Shown here one piece after another: positions 11,284 to 23,536 of a stretch of 64,000 bases of DNA (position 1 is the stretch's first letter; the number at the start of each line of letters is the position of its first letter). The DNA is from Drosophila pseudoobscura (taxonomy: Eukaryota; Arthropoda; Insecta; Diptera; Drosophilidae): the NCBI RefSeq assembly GCF_009870125.1, contig NC_046683.1, positions 55,319,869 through 55,383,868 of the forward strand, in the 5' to 3' direction. The notes beneath the pieces were generated by a model. That model was not told the DNA's origin. It saw only the letters and a list, made by a program, of their open reading frames with translations, and ran no database searches. The position numbers were made by a program, and so were the translations under genes.

Positions 11284-11512
11284 AGACGAGCCCATGCCAC
11301 ATGTGTGTGTGTGTCGTTCATTGCCATATGCTGGAGGAGCTTCTGCATTTTGCCTGACCAAAGCACAGCGTTATTTAGTGCCTAAGTTTTGACCACATAT
11401 CCGATCCGTTGGTGTTCTATGCAACAGTTTGTTTTGCACATTTGCTTTTGCAATATACATACATACATACATATGTATACGTACATAATACATTATGATA
11501 TTAATTACGAGT

Positions 11513-11539
11513 AATAAATAATAGAATACATCGTTTATT
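11513..11539. terminator. Facing polyadenylation signals of convergent genes
   Basis: AATAAA on the plus strand at 11513-11518 fits the dehydrogenase gene. AATAAA on the minus strand (TTTATT at 11534-11539) fits the DRC2-like gene, whose stop is at 11583. Cleavage 15-25 bases past each signal would make the two transcripts overlap at their 3' ends. Confidence 0.6.
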
Positions 11540-11582
11540 CGTGTGGGTGTGTGTTTATAGTTGAAGGAAATTCGGTGTGCGA

Positions 11583-13310
11583 TTAATGTTTCTCTATCAC
11601 TTGGCGCAGTACTTTCTCCGCATCCCACTTGGCCTCTTTGTGGGCCATCTTGGACTTGCAGAGAATGCGCGACTTGTACTCCTTGCATTTGGTCTGGAAC
11701 AGATGCGGCGTCATTGGCTGATTGTCGCACATCTTAATCTTCACGGCCGATCGGAGCTCTTCGGGATTTTCGGTGACGCTCATAGACTTGATGAAATTTA
11801 AATAGCCTTCGTTCTGCTCGGTCAGACGATGTTTCTCCTCAAGCAAGAGAAGGTTTTGGGCCTCGACCATGGCCTGACGACGCCAAAAGTTCCTCAGCAA
11901 TTTATTCTGTTCTAACAGCTCCGCCTCGGTTATATCCACATGGGCTTTCATATTCAATGTTTTCAGAATGAACTGCTCATCGACAGCCCCCAGATCCGTC
12001 TCATCGACAATCTCACCGCCCAAGATGACTTTTTCCGACTCGGTTTGCAGCTTCCGGCAGGTGATCGACAGAGCCAGCAGCAGTTCGCCACTCTTCACGT
12101 GCTTTTCCAATTGCTGTGGCAGGACTATCTCAATTAAGACTGGTTCGGATCGGATCAAACTGAAAACAGAAATTACCTTTATTATGTCGTAGCACTCGCC
12201 CGTTAGTATACGCAGCTTCTCATGGGTGATCACGCGATCCATTTCCTGATTCTGCTCGATCTTCTTGCGCACACGCGTAAAGTACTGGAACTCCAGGCGA
12301 AGATCATTTAGAGTCGAGTTGTTTTCCGACTCGACTCGCAGCATTTCCTTGTTTAGATCGGACATGGCGTTAATGTTCTTTAATTCCTCATAGTTGAGTT
12401 TGCGCGACTCATCCATGAAGGCCGCCTGGCGCTCGGTTAGCCAACGGATCTTCTCGTACTTGTGGGCATCCAGCTCTGTGCTCCGAAGCGACTCCACAAA
12501 ATCGTTTAGCTGCTGCTGCATATCGGTCATCCGGAGCACGACCTGATCGCGTATGCGGAACCGATTCTCGATCTCTGTATTGACACGATCGTCACGCTGC
12601 TCCAAGAAGATCTGGTAGTCCTCATTGAGCTGGTCGCGCGTGGTTATGTTCGTGGCATGTATAATGTTCTCGCTGTTCTGGTGCATAAAGTCCACCTCCT
12701 CTGTGCGGCGCTGGACCTCATCGTAGTATTCCCTGAGCATTATCTCTGCCTCTTGATCGTACATGTTCCTTATCCCATCTATCATGCCGTGGAAGCAGTC
12801 TCTGACGTGATCAATTAGCTCCACCGTCTTGCTGAAGCAGCGCATATGGCGATCCTGTGTCTGGGTCATGTCCTCGATCAACATCTTGATGTGATCGTTC
12901 TTGCCTTCAATATTTCTTTCGGCCTTGTTGCCCCAATTCACGATCTCTTCACGGAGTTCCGTGATCTTGATCTCTTTGCACATCTCGTGCCACTCCTCGT
13001 TGCCTCTCTTCTCCATACGCTTGCCCATTTCAAGCTCGCGGCTCAGGGCATCCTACTCGAGGGCGGAACCCATTAGACCTGCGAACAGCTTGGTGGCAAC
13101 TATACCAGTACTCACGCGCATAATCAGCTTCTTGTCGGCCATCTGTTCTTGCCTCTTGGCCTCCTTCCTGGCAGCCTTCTTCTCGGCTTTTGTTGGCTTT
13201 CGAGGCCCCTCAGGCGCCTTATCCAATTCATCCTGCATTTCCTGCAGATAGTTGTCTGTGAGTCGAGTCATCCGTATTTCGGGTTCCACTGCACCCGTTG
13301 GCGCGGACAT
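11583..13310 (-). CDS. DRC2: Dynein regulatory complex subunit 2-like (CCDC65) coiled-coil protein
   Basis: Subunit-like protein of the nexin-dynein regulatory complex of motile axonemes, expected in sperm tails or sensory cilia. Exon 1 (13310-13116) and exon 2 (13052-11583) are separated by a 63-bp intron and joined in phase 0, for 554 residues. The first 65 residues are basic and Lys/Arg-rich (KAEKKAARKEAKRQEQ). The rest is almost wholly charged coiled coil. Two blocks recall human CCDC65: LALSITCRKLQTESEKV, and a later NFWRR followed by a Leu-rich helix. Length exceeds human (484) through both termini. A 17-base gtaat...cag sequence inside exon 2 near 12180 resembles an intron but is too short and would break the frame. 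The family call is from memory of the human protein, so it is good but not certain. Confidence 0.77.
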
Positions 13311-14040
13311 TTTGGTGTATTACTATTTTAATCACTAATCACAAATGAGAAATACGAGTATAAAATATTGGTTTTTGTTGCTGACAGTTGAAATTTACTC
13401 TGTTTCTGTGACCGTATACGAAACCAGTCAAGATTGTTTACGTTGAAGGTTATGGCAAAGCTTTCTAGAACGTGAGCAAAATGCCGTTACATGTGCCAGG
13501 CGATTTCCAACACTGATTCGAGTATGTGGTGGAGCCCAAAAGCTCTCTCCGCGCAGCATCTGGAAACTTCAGTGCGACGCAACCGTGATTTTTCACAGTT
13601 AACGGTGAAAGCTTGAATCGTGAGGTTGTTGGCGCGCGCATGCTACACGGACTAGAACAGAACGAGGAGCAATACCCACCCACCCACCTCGCCACTGAAG
13701 GCACGCCATCCTGTGTTATTTTTTTTTTCCCGGCTCCGCCTTGTAAACAAAAATAACTTTGCTTGTGCGGTGGTGACGGCCGTGGTGGTGGTGTATCAAC
13801 CCCCAATGGCCACAACGGCAACAAAGGCAACTACAAGGCTCGAGTGGCAAGGGCAATACAGACAGCCAGCCAAGTTTTTCGGGGTTGCAGACAGTTGGCA
13901 AACAAGCTGTGAATTCGACTTTAAAAGCCCATAAATATTGAGCAAAAAATACTCGTAAAACCGCAATAGCATTCGTATCTGTATCTGTAACTGTATCTGT
14001 GTCTAAGCATCTATCGCGTGGACGTTTCTGTGCATTCAAA
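13311..14040. promoter_or_regulatory. Divergent 5' region, DRC2-like and WW/CUE genes
   Basis: Contains the 5' ends of the minus-strand DRC2-like gene and the plus-strand WW/CUE gene. A run of T at 13719-13728 and a GGTGGTGGTG stretch near 13785-13795 are the only repeats. I see no coding sequence and no clear TATA box. Confidence 0.45.
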
Positions 14041-17000
14041 ATGAGCGATGCAGGCGGCTATCAGAAGCTGCCCCCCGGCTGGGACTGCAAATACGACCAG
14101 ACAACGGGAAATTGGTAAGCTTCGAGTGCATTCTACATACATACATAGAATATAATTTGTGAATGTACATACATACATATGTATACGACTATGTACCAGC
14201 GATGCATGTCATTCCAAACGTCATAAATATTTATGCCTGCATTAAAAAGACTGAAAAAGGAAGATAAATCTGTTTGTGAGTGGAGAAATGTTGTTGTGTT
14301 GGTGCGCGCTTTTCCTTGCGTGCCACTAGACGACTGTACCCAGTTTCCCAGCGGGAAATTTAATGGCCTTTCGCTAGGCAACCGTGGCACTTTCGAAGGA
14401 TATAAAGACTGTAACTGTTGGTTGGAGGGATTCTAAAGTGTCAAGTGGTATGGGGATGCTTCCAGAATGTTATGTTTTACGATATACGGTGTACGATAAT
14501 GTATTGTTAAGGAGTGCATTGACTGAGAAGAAGTGCTTTTAAAGCAGTATTTCAGTATAATGTACATTAAAGCCCTTTAACAATGAAACATGGAGCTGTT
14601 CTGGCACTTTGGAGACATTTTTCCTTTAGAACCACTTCTTGTTTACTTCTCGAAAGTCCTTAAGTGTCAAACACATCTCTTCACGGATACTTGGGGCTAC
14701 TCAGAAACCCCAATTGGCCTCATTTTTGCATAGCTGCATAAATTGTGTCACTTCCGCATCGTCAGATGCCCACGGGGTGCCTTTGCCTGTGCCGGAGCCG
14801 GTGCTGGGTCCGCTGCTTTCTTTGGCGGGCCTTGTGCAATTAAGCAACAAGCCCAAAGACTGACTGTCATATACGTTAATTCAAGTGGCCACTCAGCCAG
14901 AGACGACTCCTCGTCTTCTATCCCCATCCCGCACACACACGCACACAGAGCTGCAATCAGAGGCAAGATTGCCTGTCAAATGTGACGACAACGATGAGGA
15001 TGACGACTGGGCGTCTTTTGGGCGCCTTTTGGCAGCTACTTAGCACGTGCCGGTCTTTAGGAGGAGTCGGAGCTTTACCCTTTGCCCTTTCACCTGTCCA
15101 CTCCCAAAAGTGCCATCAACTTGTGGATTGAATCCACCACCAGCGAAGCGCCACCGGCTGGCGGCAGAAATCAACCCTTCCATGGCCTGCATCATCGGGA
15201 AGCTTTCGACTGTCCCTGGCTGAGGTTGTGGCTGTGGCTGTGGCTGTTGGGAGGGGTCATTCGATGGCCTTTGATTTGCACTTTGCACTTTTGGCGGAAA
15301 CTTTCTGTGCGGCGGCCTGTTGCAAGCTCATCTGCCATATGATTGTCGTTGCAGCTATTACATAAACTATCTGACAAAGGCCATGCAGCTGGAGGACCCG
15401 CGCGGACGCAGTTACAAGCAGCTGCAGAACGAGCGCTGTTCCACCGAGTCGATAGCCTTGCAGGTGAGTTGTGTACAGTTCGTACAGTTCGTAAAGTGCA
15501 GTTTATTGATTTTCACCCAAAACACTCGCATTTCCAGCAAATGGTCAGTACGGCACAGACCTCGCACAACAGCTCGCCGTATCACGTCTATCCCAGTAAC
15601 AGTTTGACGGCTGTCAGGGCCTTTCAGGAGCGCGAGCAGTCCACGCTGCACAATATATCGACGAGTCCGCTGCTGTCGGCCTCCTCCAAGGGACATTTGG
15701 TAAGTGACCATGGAATTTCCGCAGGATTCGCCCAATCACAGCTTCCTTTGCTTGCCAGGAAATGTCCTCGCCCCTGCCCTTTCAACGGACCCGCCTGGGT
15801 GGTAACATGTCCAGGCGTTCCACCATTCAGGAGACCTCGTTCACCACCCAAACCGAAACGGATGGCGTGGTGGCCAAGATCCAGAACATGTTCCCAACAG
15901 CCGGCGAGAACCACATTCGCCTGCTGCTGAAGCGGTAAGACCTCCCATCCGAGCCCCTCCCCGCGCTTTCATGCTAATCCTCCGTAACCACACTAATCTC
16001 TCCGTACTTACATCTCTATCTTCTCTCACGCTGCCGCTTCCTGCACCCACCTAACCCCACGCATACGAATCGCCTCCATTATTTTTCCACGCTTACTAAC
16101 CCCCACTGCAGCTACTACAATCGCGAGGCCGTCGTCATTAGCGCGTTGCAGGTGGAGAAGCATCCGGTTACGATGCCCGGGCCCTTTGTGACGCCACCCG
16201 CACAGCGGCATCTGTTCCACAGCAATTCCGCTTTCTATATGACACCACCGGCGCGTCGCCTGGACATGGCGGCTAGTCGGGGCACCTCCCGCACGGCCAG
16301 TCCCCTGCCAGGCGGCCGTTTTGGTAGTCTCATGAGCATGCAAAGCGGTGGCCACTTGGCTCAAGTCCTTCCCCCAGGTGCTGTGCCGCCGGCTTTGCAT
16401 GGATCCCCGCAGTGGCGGAGCTCGCCCAAACCGCACTCGTCGCCCAAAATGAAATTAAGGTGCGCCCGAAAAAGCGTCCAAAGCAGTGGGAGATGGATGA
16501 GCCTCCATCTCTGACTGCGCTAGAGTTCCGTTTAGCTAGAAAGAGTTTTAAAAGTGCACATGACCTCTTAAACTAATCTCCTCCCTCGCTGTCCCTTAGA
16601 TACATGAAGAACATATTTCCCAAGGCGGATGAAATGCTGCTCCTGGACATCCTGGCCAATGCGGACAACAATGTGCAGTTTGCCTCGGAGAAACTGATTT
16701 CTTTGGGCTATACGAAGCGGGATATGCAGCAGCCGCACAAGCCCAACAATCGTCCCCCGGAGCAGCCAGGCGGAGATCTGGCCACACAGCACATTCCACT
16801 GCGCCCCAAGGAGTACTCCGACGAGGAGAAGGCCAACAGTGAGTGGCGACCACACATTTTATTGGCGTTCAGTCATTTGATTTCTTTCATTTCTATGCTA
16901 TCCAGTGCAAACGCTGCTGAAAGAGAAGTACCCACAGATTGCCGAGCGCATCATTCTGATGGCCTTGGAGTCGGTGAACTATGCTGAGGATCGGGCCACA

Positions 17001-18679
17001 CAGATACTGCAGATTGTCCAGGACGAGGACGAGCAACGAGACCAAAAGCATGCCGCTGTGCTACCCAAGCAGCTGGATCTGGGGAAGGTCATAGGAGGCG
17101 AGCATGTTGATGGTCATGCCACAGACAGGTAGCTTTTCCAGATGGTCACCCGATGGACATCGTCCCGCCCTGCTTTCCCACCCCACCCCACCACACCCCA
17201 TCCACCTCTCTTTCTCTCTTTGCCCTGCTGCTTTATCCGTTTGTTAATCGATTGCCTATTTTCTCTGTGAACTTTTGTTGCTGCCTTTGAAAAAAACCAA
17301 AAATCTGAAACCGAAACTGAATCCCCCGAAATCGAACACACACACTTTTCGCTTGCTTTGCGCGCTGCCACGTCTGCCACCAAACAAACGCCATGCCATC
17401 ATCCAGCATTCTCACGGTGGTGGTGGAGAGAGCACCCACAACCGTCTGTGCACCGAAGCCACCACACAAGCGCCACATTTTGCCATCCATCAATGTCACA
17501 ACACCGTCAACGGCCACCACACAGATCATCCTAGATCACCGCCACTATACGCCCACAATGGAGGGGTACAAGGAGGTCAAGGCGGTGGAGGAACAGGAAG
17601 GGGAAGAGGAGGCCACGAAGCCCCCAGCCAAGACACTGTCATCCATTTCCAGTGCATCCTCATCGCATTCATATGTCTCACCCGCACAGTCACCCACATT
17701 GCAGCCCTGCTACGAACGCCTCACCACCAAGAGCATCCTGGCCCGCGGAGACTGCGGTAGCTTCAATCCAACAACAAACACCAACAGTTACAATAATTTG
17801 AAAAGTAGCAATAGCAAGAACTACAACATCAGCGGCTACCTGCATGGCAATTCCCACTGCAATAGCAATGCTAGCTCCTATTCCTCCTATTCAACATCAA
17901 TGACGTCATCATCGCTGGCATCGGCCAACACCAACTCCAACTCCTCATCCATAGCGAAGGCAATTGAAAGTCGCTCGCGCACCAAAACCGATTCACTGAA
18001 GTATGCGTATGCCCATTACCATTACCGTTAACGTTACCGTTTCGCAATTTAAAAAAAACCGATGCGCATGCGTTGTTTTTCGAACTTTTGAATGGAACTC
18101 AACTCGCATGCGACGTAGGGAGGCTCCAACTCCAGCTAATCCTAATTTTTTTCATTCGTTTACTTTGGTTTGTCTAGTTTCTTGATGAATGTGTAATCCT
18201 AATGTACTATTCTCTAGAATTATCATTATTATTTGCTGTCAAATGGCTTTAAAGAAGGTTTCCCTCTCCCCAACAGACATCGACAGCAATCCACGACATT
18301 TGGAAACACCCATAACTCGGATTCCTCAGAGTTTCAATCCATAATCGAACGCATGGCCACCCTGGGAGCCAATTCTCAGCTCACCAAAGGAGCAGATGAA
18401 AACCTACTATTGTAAGTGCCCCCAAAGCATACATCAATATATAGTCCATTCTCATGGGTTTCTTCTCTCAGAGCTGACTACGTCACCTGGAATGGTCCCA
18501 ATACAACGCTCATCCACAAGCAGCCCACCCAAGGACCCGATGCCAGTCTGTTGAGCGAACGCACCTACAAGACAACCGGCAGGAACACGGAATTGTGCAA
18601 GGGAGCCAAGGCGGGACTGGCCAAGGGCAGCATTTATGCCCAGGGAAGAAATAAAAGTCCCAACATCAAATGCAACTAG
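14041..18679 (+). CDS. WW-domain protein with three CUE-like modules
   Basis: I recognise the domains but not a named gene. Ten exons join in phase: 14041-14114, 15355-15463, 15538-15699, 15759-15934, 16112-16459, 16600-16838, 16906-17128, 17407-18000, 18277-18411 and 18472-18679, for 755 residues. A WW domain lies at about residues 10-41 (LPPGW...GNCYYINY...DPR); Leu37 replaces its second tryptophan. Three helical repeats of the ubiquitin-binding CUE type follow at about 152-192 (KIQNMFP), 290-333 (KNIFPKAD) and 370-415 (LLKEKYPQIAER). Exon 8 (198 codons, Ser/Asn-rich, no domain) begins and ends in phase 2, so it can be skipped without a frame change. Intron 1 is 1.2 kb. AATAAA lies at 18897-18902. 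A scaffold linking PPxY proteins and ubiquitin is a guess. Confidence 0.78.
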
Positions 18680-19004
18680 ACCGGCGGACCGGACAGTCTC
18701 CTCTAGAGTGCCAAAAAGCAGGGAGAAGACATTTAATCAATAGCAATGCACAACACCCTCCAGAAACTCAGACTAATCTTTTGTATGTGTCGTGAAAAAT
18801 TTTCGCTCTACTTGTTCCCCCTATGTATACCCACACCAAACACATTCCATCCAAGCTCCACTTTTTTTTTTAGTATAAAACTATTGATACTCTGAAAATA
18901 AATTGATATTAAAAAAAAGAAAACTAGCAAACTATCTTATTCATATGCTATGCCTAACTGGTTAGGTTTATGATACAGAAAAGCAGAAATGGGCGGACTT
19001 GGAC

Positions 19005-19516
19005 TTAGACTTCGTCTTCATTGAGGAGCATGTTGGGGATTCCGTCGGTGATGGGGAAGATTCGCCCCGTCTCAGGGCACTCCAACTGGCCCTCCAGCAC
19101 GTCGATTTCGAAGAGAAGATGGTGCAGCTTCTGCAGAAGCTGTTCGTTGTCGACTATACTCTCTGGCTGCACAGCGGGTATGTCTTCAGCAAGTTCCGCC
19201 TGAGGGAAAATTTTGACAATGAAAACTATACGCATACATATGTATATACGCAATGCCACATTTCGCACTTACCACCTGTGCGGCTCCATAGACAGCAGAC
19301 CAGTCCAGCTTGGGCAGAAGGCGCTCCACAAATGTGGGGTTAAATTCAGTCTCCACTAGTTCCTTTTTGCTAATCTATATACAAAACCATAATTCCATGA
19401 AACAATCAATACGAGGCACGCAAGATTCCAGCACTTACCGTCAGTTTCAGGGGAAAGCCAACTTTTACGCCCTTAATGGCCATCGATGTAAGGAAATTGT
19501 ATGTGCTGAGTTTCAT
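19005..19516 (-). CDS. Trmt112: Trm112-like methyltransferase activator
   Basis: Small zinc-associated cofactor that stabilises several methyltransferases acting on tRNA, 18S rRNA and release factor eRF1. Exons 19516-19439, 19374-19273 and 19199-19005 join in phase 0 for 124 residues, against 125 in human. The start MKLSTYNFL matches the family. Other family blocks are [37 protein letters not shown] and the conserved C-terminus [19 protein letters not shown] donor four bases earlier (CAG|gtggta) would drop one valine; I took CAGGTG|gtaagt. Its stop is 326 bp from the convergent WW/CUE gene stop, and its 5' end diverges from Ilk. Confidence 0.94.
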
Positions 19517-20109
19517 TTTAGAGCTGCGAATCGTCGATTTTTTCGTTTAGAGTGAAATTTATTGTATTTTCAAAAAGAAATAAAGCGGCACGCGCACGTT
19601 TTGCTGCTTCTTGGCTCTTTTGACATTCACTGGGAAGCGCAGACACAACAGCTGTTTGCTTGTCGTTTGTTTTGTTTGCCCATTTTCGCTAACCTTTTTT
19701 TGTTTGACCTATTTTGCTACAACCTTCTTTTACGCAAAATCCAAGAAAATCAAGTATTAAGAATAAACTAGTTAAGTAGAAAAAGAATTTATCAATCGTA
19801 AAAAATTATGTGGGCATGGCTAAATGGTCTATATAGCTAGTAATATTCCACGGAATATCAAAAACGAGGAATATGTAAAATAAACCTTGAATTCGTCAGT
19901 ATATTTACGGTATATTTTTAAAATTTGACGGTATATTTTGGTATATTTCTGATGGTCGGACGGTATATTTTAACGATAAGTCCGCGTTCACACTGATCTT
20001 CACCCAACTGCTGCAATTTAATAGTTTTTAGGAGTTTCTAGATGTAATTAAAGTTCCAATACTTGCTAAAACAGTGACACAGAGCAGAATAAACGAGTTA
20101 AGGCTAGAA
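19517..20109. promoter_or_regulatory. Divergent promoter region Trmt112 / Ilk with GTATATTT array
   Basis: Five copies of a GGTATATTT/AGTATATTT sequence lie at 19895-19970, three of them as ACGGTATATTT. This is core promoter motif 6 (KTYRGTATWTTT) of broadly expressed Drosophila genes. A GTTCACACTGA at 19986-19996 is one base off the motif 1 (YGGTCACACTR) bound by M1BP. They end about 115 bp before the Ilk ATG. No TATA box is seen. Confidence 0.7.
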
Positions 20110-21868
20110 ATGGAGGATATATTCCACTGGTGCCGCGAGGGCAACTCAATTCAAGTGCGCCTCTGGCTGGACGAGACGGAACATGACATGAATCTGGGGT
20201 AAAAAGAAACAAATAACTGTTGAATGCTTTCTCATTTGATGCGAAACACTAAAAATAATGAATTTCCATGCGGGCATATGCCTTCCGATGGAATTTAAAG
20301 TTACTCATCCACTTATGGGCCCTATATAATGGCAGCCATTCAAGAGTCTAGCAGTGACGTCATGATTTATTCTTGCGTTGTGTAAACAGACCGAAGCGCA
20401 TACATATGAAAAAGCAACAACAAATCGAAGGCGTCGCCAGCATAAAACCTGCTTCCCACACAATTTATATTTATATTTATATTGACTTTCCTTCCAGAGA
20501 CGACCATGGCTTCAGTCCTCTGCACTGGGTGGCCAAGGAGGGACACGCCAAGCTGGTGGAGACCCTGTTGCAGCGCGGCGCCCGTGTTAATGCCACCAAT
20601 ATGGGGGATGACATCCCACTCCATTTGGCTGCCGCTCACGGTCATCGTGATGTTGTCCAGATGGTGAGCAGTAGAAAAAAACATTCAAACAGTGCAATCT
20701 GAACATACTGAATCTCCCTTTTAGTTGTTGCGTGAAAAGTCGGATGTGAATGCTGTAAATGAGCACGGCAACACGCCTCTGCACTATGCCTGCTTCTGGG
20801 GCTATGACATGATCTGCGAGGATCTGCTCAGTGCTGGGGCGCTGGTCTCTATTGCCAATAAGGACGGGCACACCCCCGTTGACAAGGCTAAGCCGAGTCT
20901 GGGCAAGCGTATGCAGGACTTGGCCGAGAAGAATGGCCAGGAAATGAAGGTCATAAGCTTCAAGGAGCAAAGCTGGCAGGGCATGAAAACTAGGTCGCGA
21001 GATGCGACGCTCTCGCGCTTCAAGGGCATCAGCATGGGCGACTTGGATCTGCACACCAAGCTCTCGGTGACTGCCTCGGGCGAGACCTGGAGGGGACGCT
21101 GGCAAAAGAACGATGTGGTAGCCAAGATTCTGGGCGTGCGTCAGTGCACGCCGCGCATATCGCGCGACTTTAACGAGGAGTTTCCCAAGCTGCGCATCTT
21201 CTCGCATCCAAACATTTTACCCATTATCGGAGCCTGCAATTCGCCTCCCAATCTGGTGGTGATTAGCCAGGTAAGTCTGTGTACTTTGCCATTATGCTGA
21301 AGGATAATTCGTTTTTTTTTAGTATATGCCACGGTCATCGCTCTTCAATTTGCTGCATGGAGCCACCGGCGTGGTGGTGGACACCAGCCAGGCGGTCAGC
21401 TTTGCTCTGGATATTGCCCGCGGCATGGCCTTTCTCCATTCGCTGGAGAGGATCATACCCACATATCATCTGAACAGCCATCATGTAATGATCGATGAGG
21501 ATCTGACGGCACGGATCAACATGGGCGATGCCAAGTTCTCGTTCCAGGAGAAGGGACGCATCTACCAGCCAGCATGGATGTCGCCAGAGGCGCTGCAGCG
21601 CAAGCCAGCGGACCGTAATTGGGAGGCCTCCGATATGTGGAGCTTTGCCATACTCATCTGGGAGCTGACCACGCGTGAGGTGCCCTTCGCCGAGTGGTCG
21701 CCCATGGAGTGCGGCATGAAGATAGCCCTGGAGGGACTGCGAGTTAAAATTCCACCAGGCACCTCTTCCCACATGTCGAAACTAATCTCGATCTGCATGA
21801 ACGAGGATCCGGGCAAGCGGCCCAAGTTCGACATGGTTGTGCCTATTCTGGAGAAGATGAAGCGTTGA
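20110..21868 (+). CDS. Ilk: Integrin-linked kinase (pseudokinase adaptor)
   Basis: Adaptor at integrin adhesions that binds PINCH (ankyrin repeats) and parvin (kinase-like domain) and is needed for muscle attachment. Exons 20110-20198, 20498-20663, 20725-21270 and 21323-21868 give 448 residues, the size of the known fly protein. Ankyrin repeats fill about residues 30-140, with [20 protein letters not shown] and [13 protein letters not shown] basic linker leads to the kinase fold, where the VAIK lysine is Lys219 (VVAKIL). The catalytic loop HRD is replaced ([11 protein letters not shown]) and the DFG motif reads MGDAKF, so it is a pseudokinase like other ILKs. The start [12 protein letters not shown] is the family start. 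AATAAA is at 22191-22196. Confidence 0.98.
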
Positions 21869-23536
21869 ATTGCAGCAGCGATTAATAAGCCAAAATGTGC
21901 CTTGTCTGCAACGTGTTTTGCCAACTAATTTTAATACCACTTTGTGTTAACTTGTCTAACTGAACTTAACCGAAACTCGAACCGAAAGCAGCCGAGCGCA
22001 ATCCCCTTTACGGCTACCGTTTCCCTTGTATTCTCTGTCTAGAATTTATGTTTACTGTGTCTCACCTTCGTTTCTTATGATTTTCCATGATGTTCTCTGT
22101 CCGAGTGCTCGATTTTATCGTACATTTTAAGTTCGATGAATGTTAGGATCGTATTTATACAGAATTATATTTGTTACTAATTTTTTTTTTAATAAATGAT
22201 GTATGTACCTACGAAAAGGCGGTACAACGTTTTTACCGAACACCGTCTCCCGGGTGCGTACAGCTTTTCCCTCGAAAGCTTTTTCCACTGACGAGCAAAA
22301 CAACTGAAGCTTTCTGCCTGCATTGTGGAGTGGTGTGGAGTAAAGTGGGGGTGCGGTACGGTCGGGTAACGTGAGCAAAACGTCCCTGACCTGGTTTCAA
22401 TTTCATGCACGCGATTTTGTGCAGCTCGCGTGGGCAGAGACAGAGACAGAGGCAGACCGCGAGGCGATGTGGCAGAGCGCCGGCGTGAGAATCTCCCTCA
22501 AAGAGCGCCAGAAAATGGTGTCTCTGATGTGGAAAATAAAAGTATTTCTCTAAAATGCCTTTTTGTATTTTGCATTAAAATATAAATTTTTGTATTGTCC
22601 TTCATAATCTGTTTGAAAATTCCCAGTTATATGACATCCCTCATTTATGCTTCCAAAGATATGGCTCGACTCTCTTTTGGCCCGGCTCTCACCGGCTTTG
22701 GGGCTCGGCTCTCTGTTTATGTTTTTGCGGCACCATTTCATTTGGGGCTGCTGCTGTCTTTGTTGCTGTTTTTGCCGCTGCCGCTGCCACTGCGCTGCCA
22801 TTGCTGTTGCGGCAAGCTTGCACCGAGCCATGTGATTGTTTTGTTGGTACATCCTGTGCCATAGCCAGTGGCTGCCCTCCCTGTTATTGTTGCTGCTGCT
22901 GCTGCTGCAGCTTTAAAAAGTTTTCCTGTTTTTTTTTTGTTTTGTTGTTTTGCTGCATTTTGTTGTCGCCGTCGTCCTGTCGCTGTCGCTGGCGCTGTCG
23001 TACGACCAGGACGTGGTCGTAGTCGTAGTCGTCGGTACTTTTCGGGCCCAGAGGCTGGTCGGTCGCTCGGTCGCCCCACAGACGCAGAGACAGGCAACAG
23101 CAGAACTGCAGCTGCAGTGTCCAAAAGCCGATTTACAGTTTTCCATGCCAGTTATGACGGCAGCCAGCCAAACGGCAACAGCATTTCCGCAATGGCAAAG
23201 GAACCCAAAGACAATTAATTCCAGTGAAGGGAAGAAACGTGCGGAGAACTAATTAAAAATCACTACAAATATTTAAAAGCTTTAAATAATTAACTAAAAC
23301 AACACAAACTCAGACGCATACACACACACAAACACATGCAGGAAAGGAAGTGAAAAATTCCATGGCATCTTTTAGGCGTTGCGTGTAAGAGATTTCTCGA
23401 ACAGATTCGGGATTGCGTTCTGTGGCTAAAAAGAAGAGTTTTTTTTTGGTGCCAGAACTTGAGTGAGAGCAGCTGCTTAAATGTATTTTAGTGATTGCAC
23501 ACAACAACAGCCAGCCCCTTGGAGGGCCGGCAATCC
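21869..23536. other. Ilk 3' UTR and intergenic DNA
   Basis: Holds the Ilk 3' UTR up to about 22.2 kb, with a T-run at 22181-22190. After that come GCTGCTG/GTCGTCGTAGTC repeats at 22740-23040. The long frames in this stretch on both strands are translations of these repeats. I see no supported gene. Confidence 0.5.

Noticed and set aside
12165..12181. A gtaat...cag segment resembling an intron in the DRC2-like gene
   Set aside because: It is only 17 bases, far below any fly intron, and removal would shift the frame to an early stop.
17275..17760. 161-codon frame overlapping exon 8 of the WW/CUE gene
   Set aside because: It is a shadow of the true exon in another frame. The exon 7 donor phase only fits the other frame.
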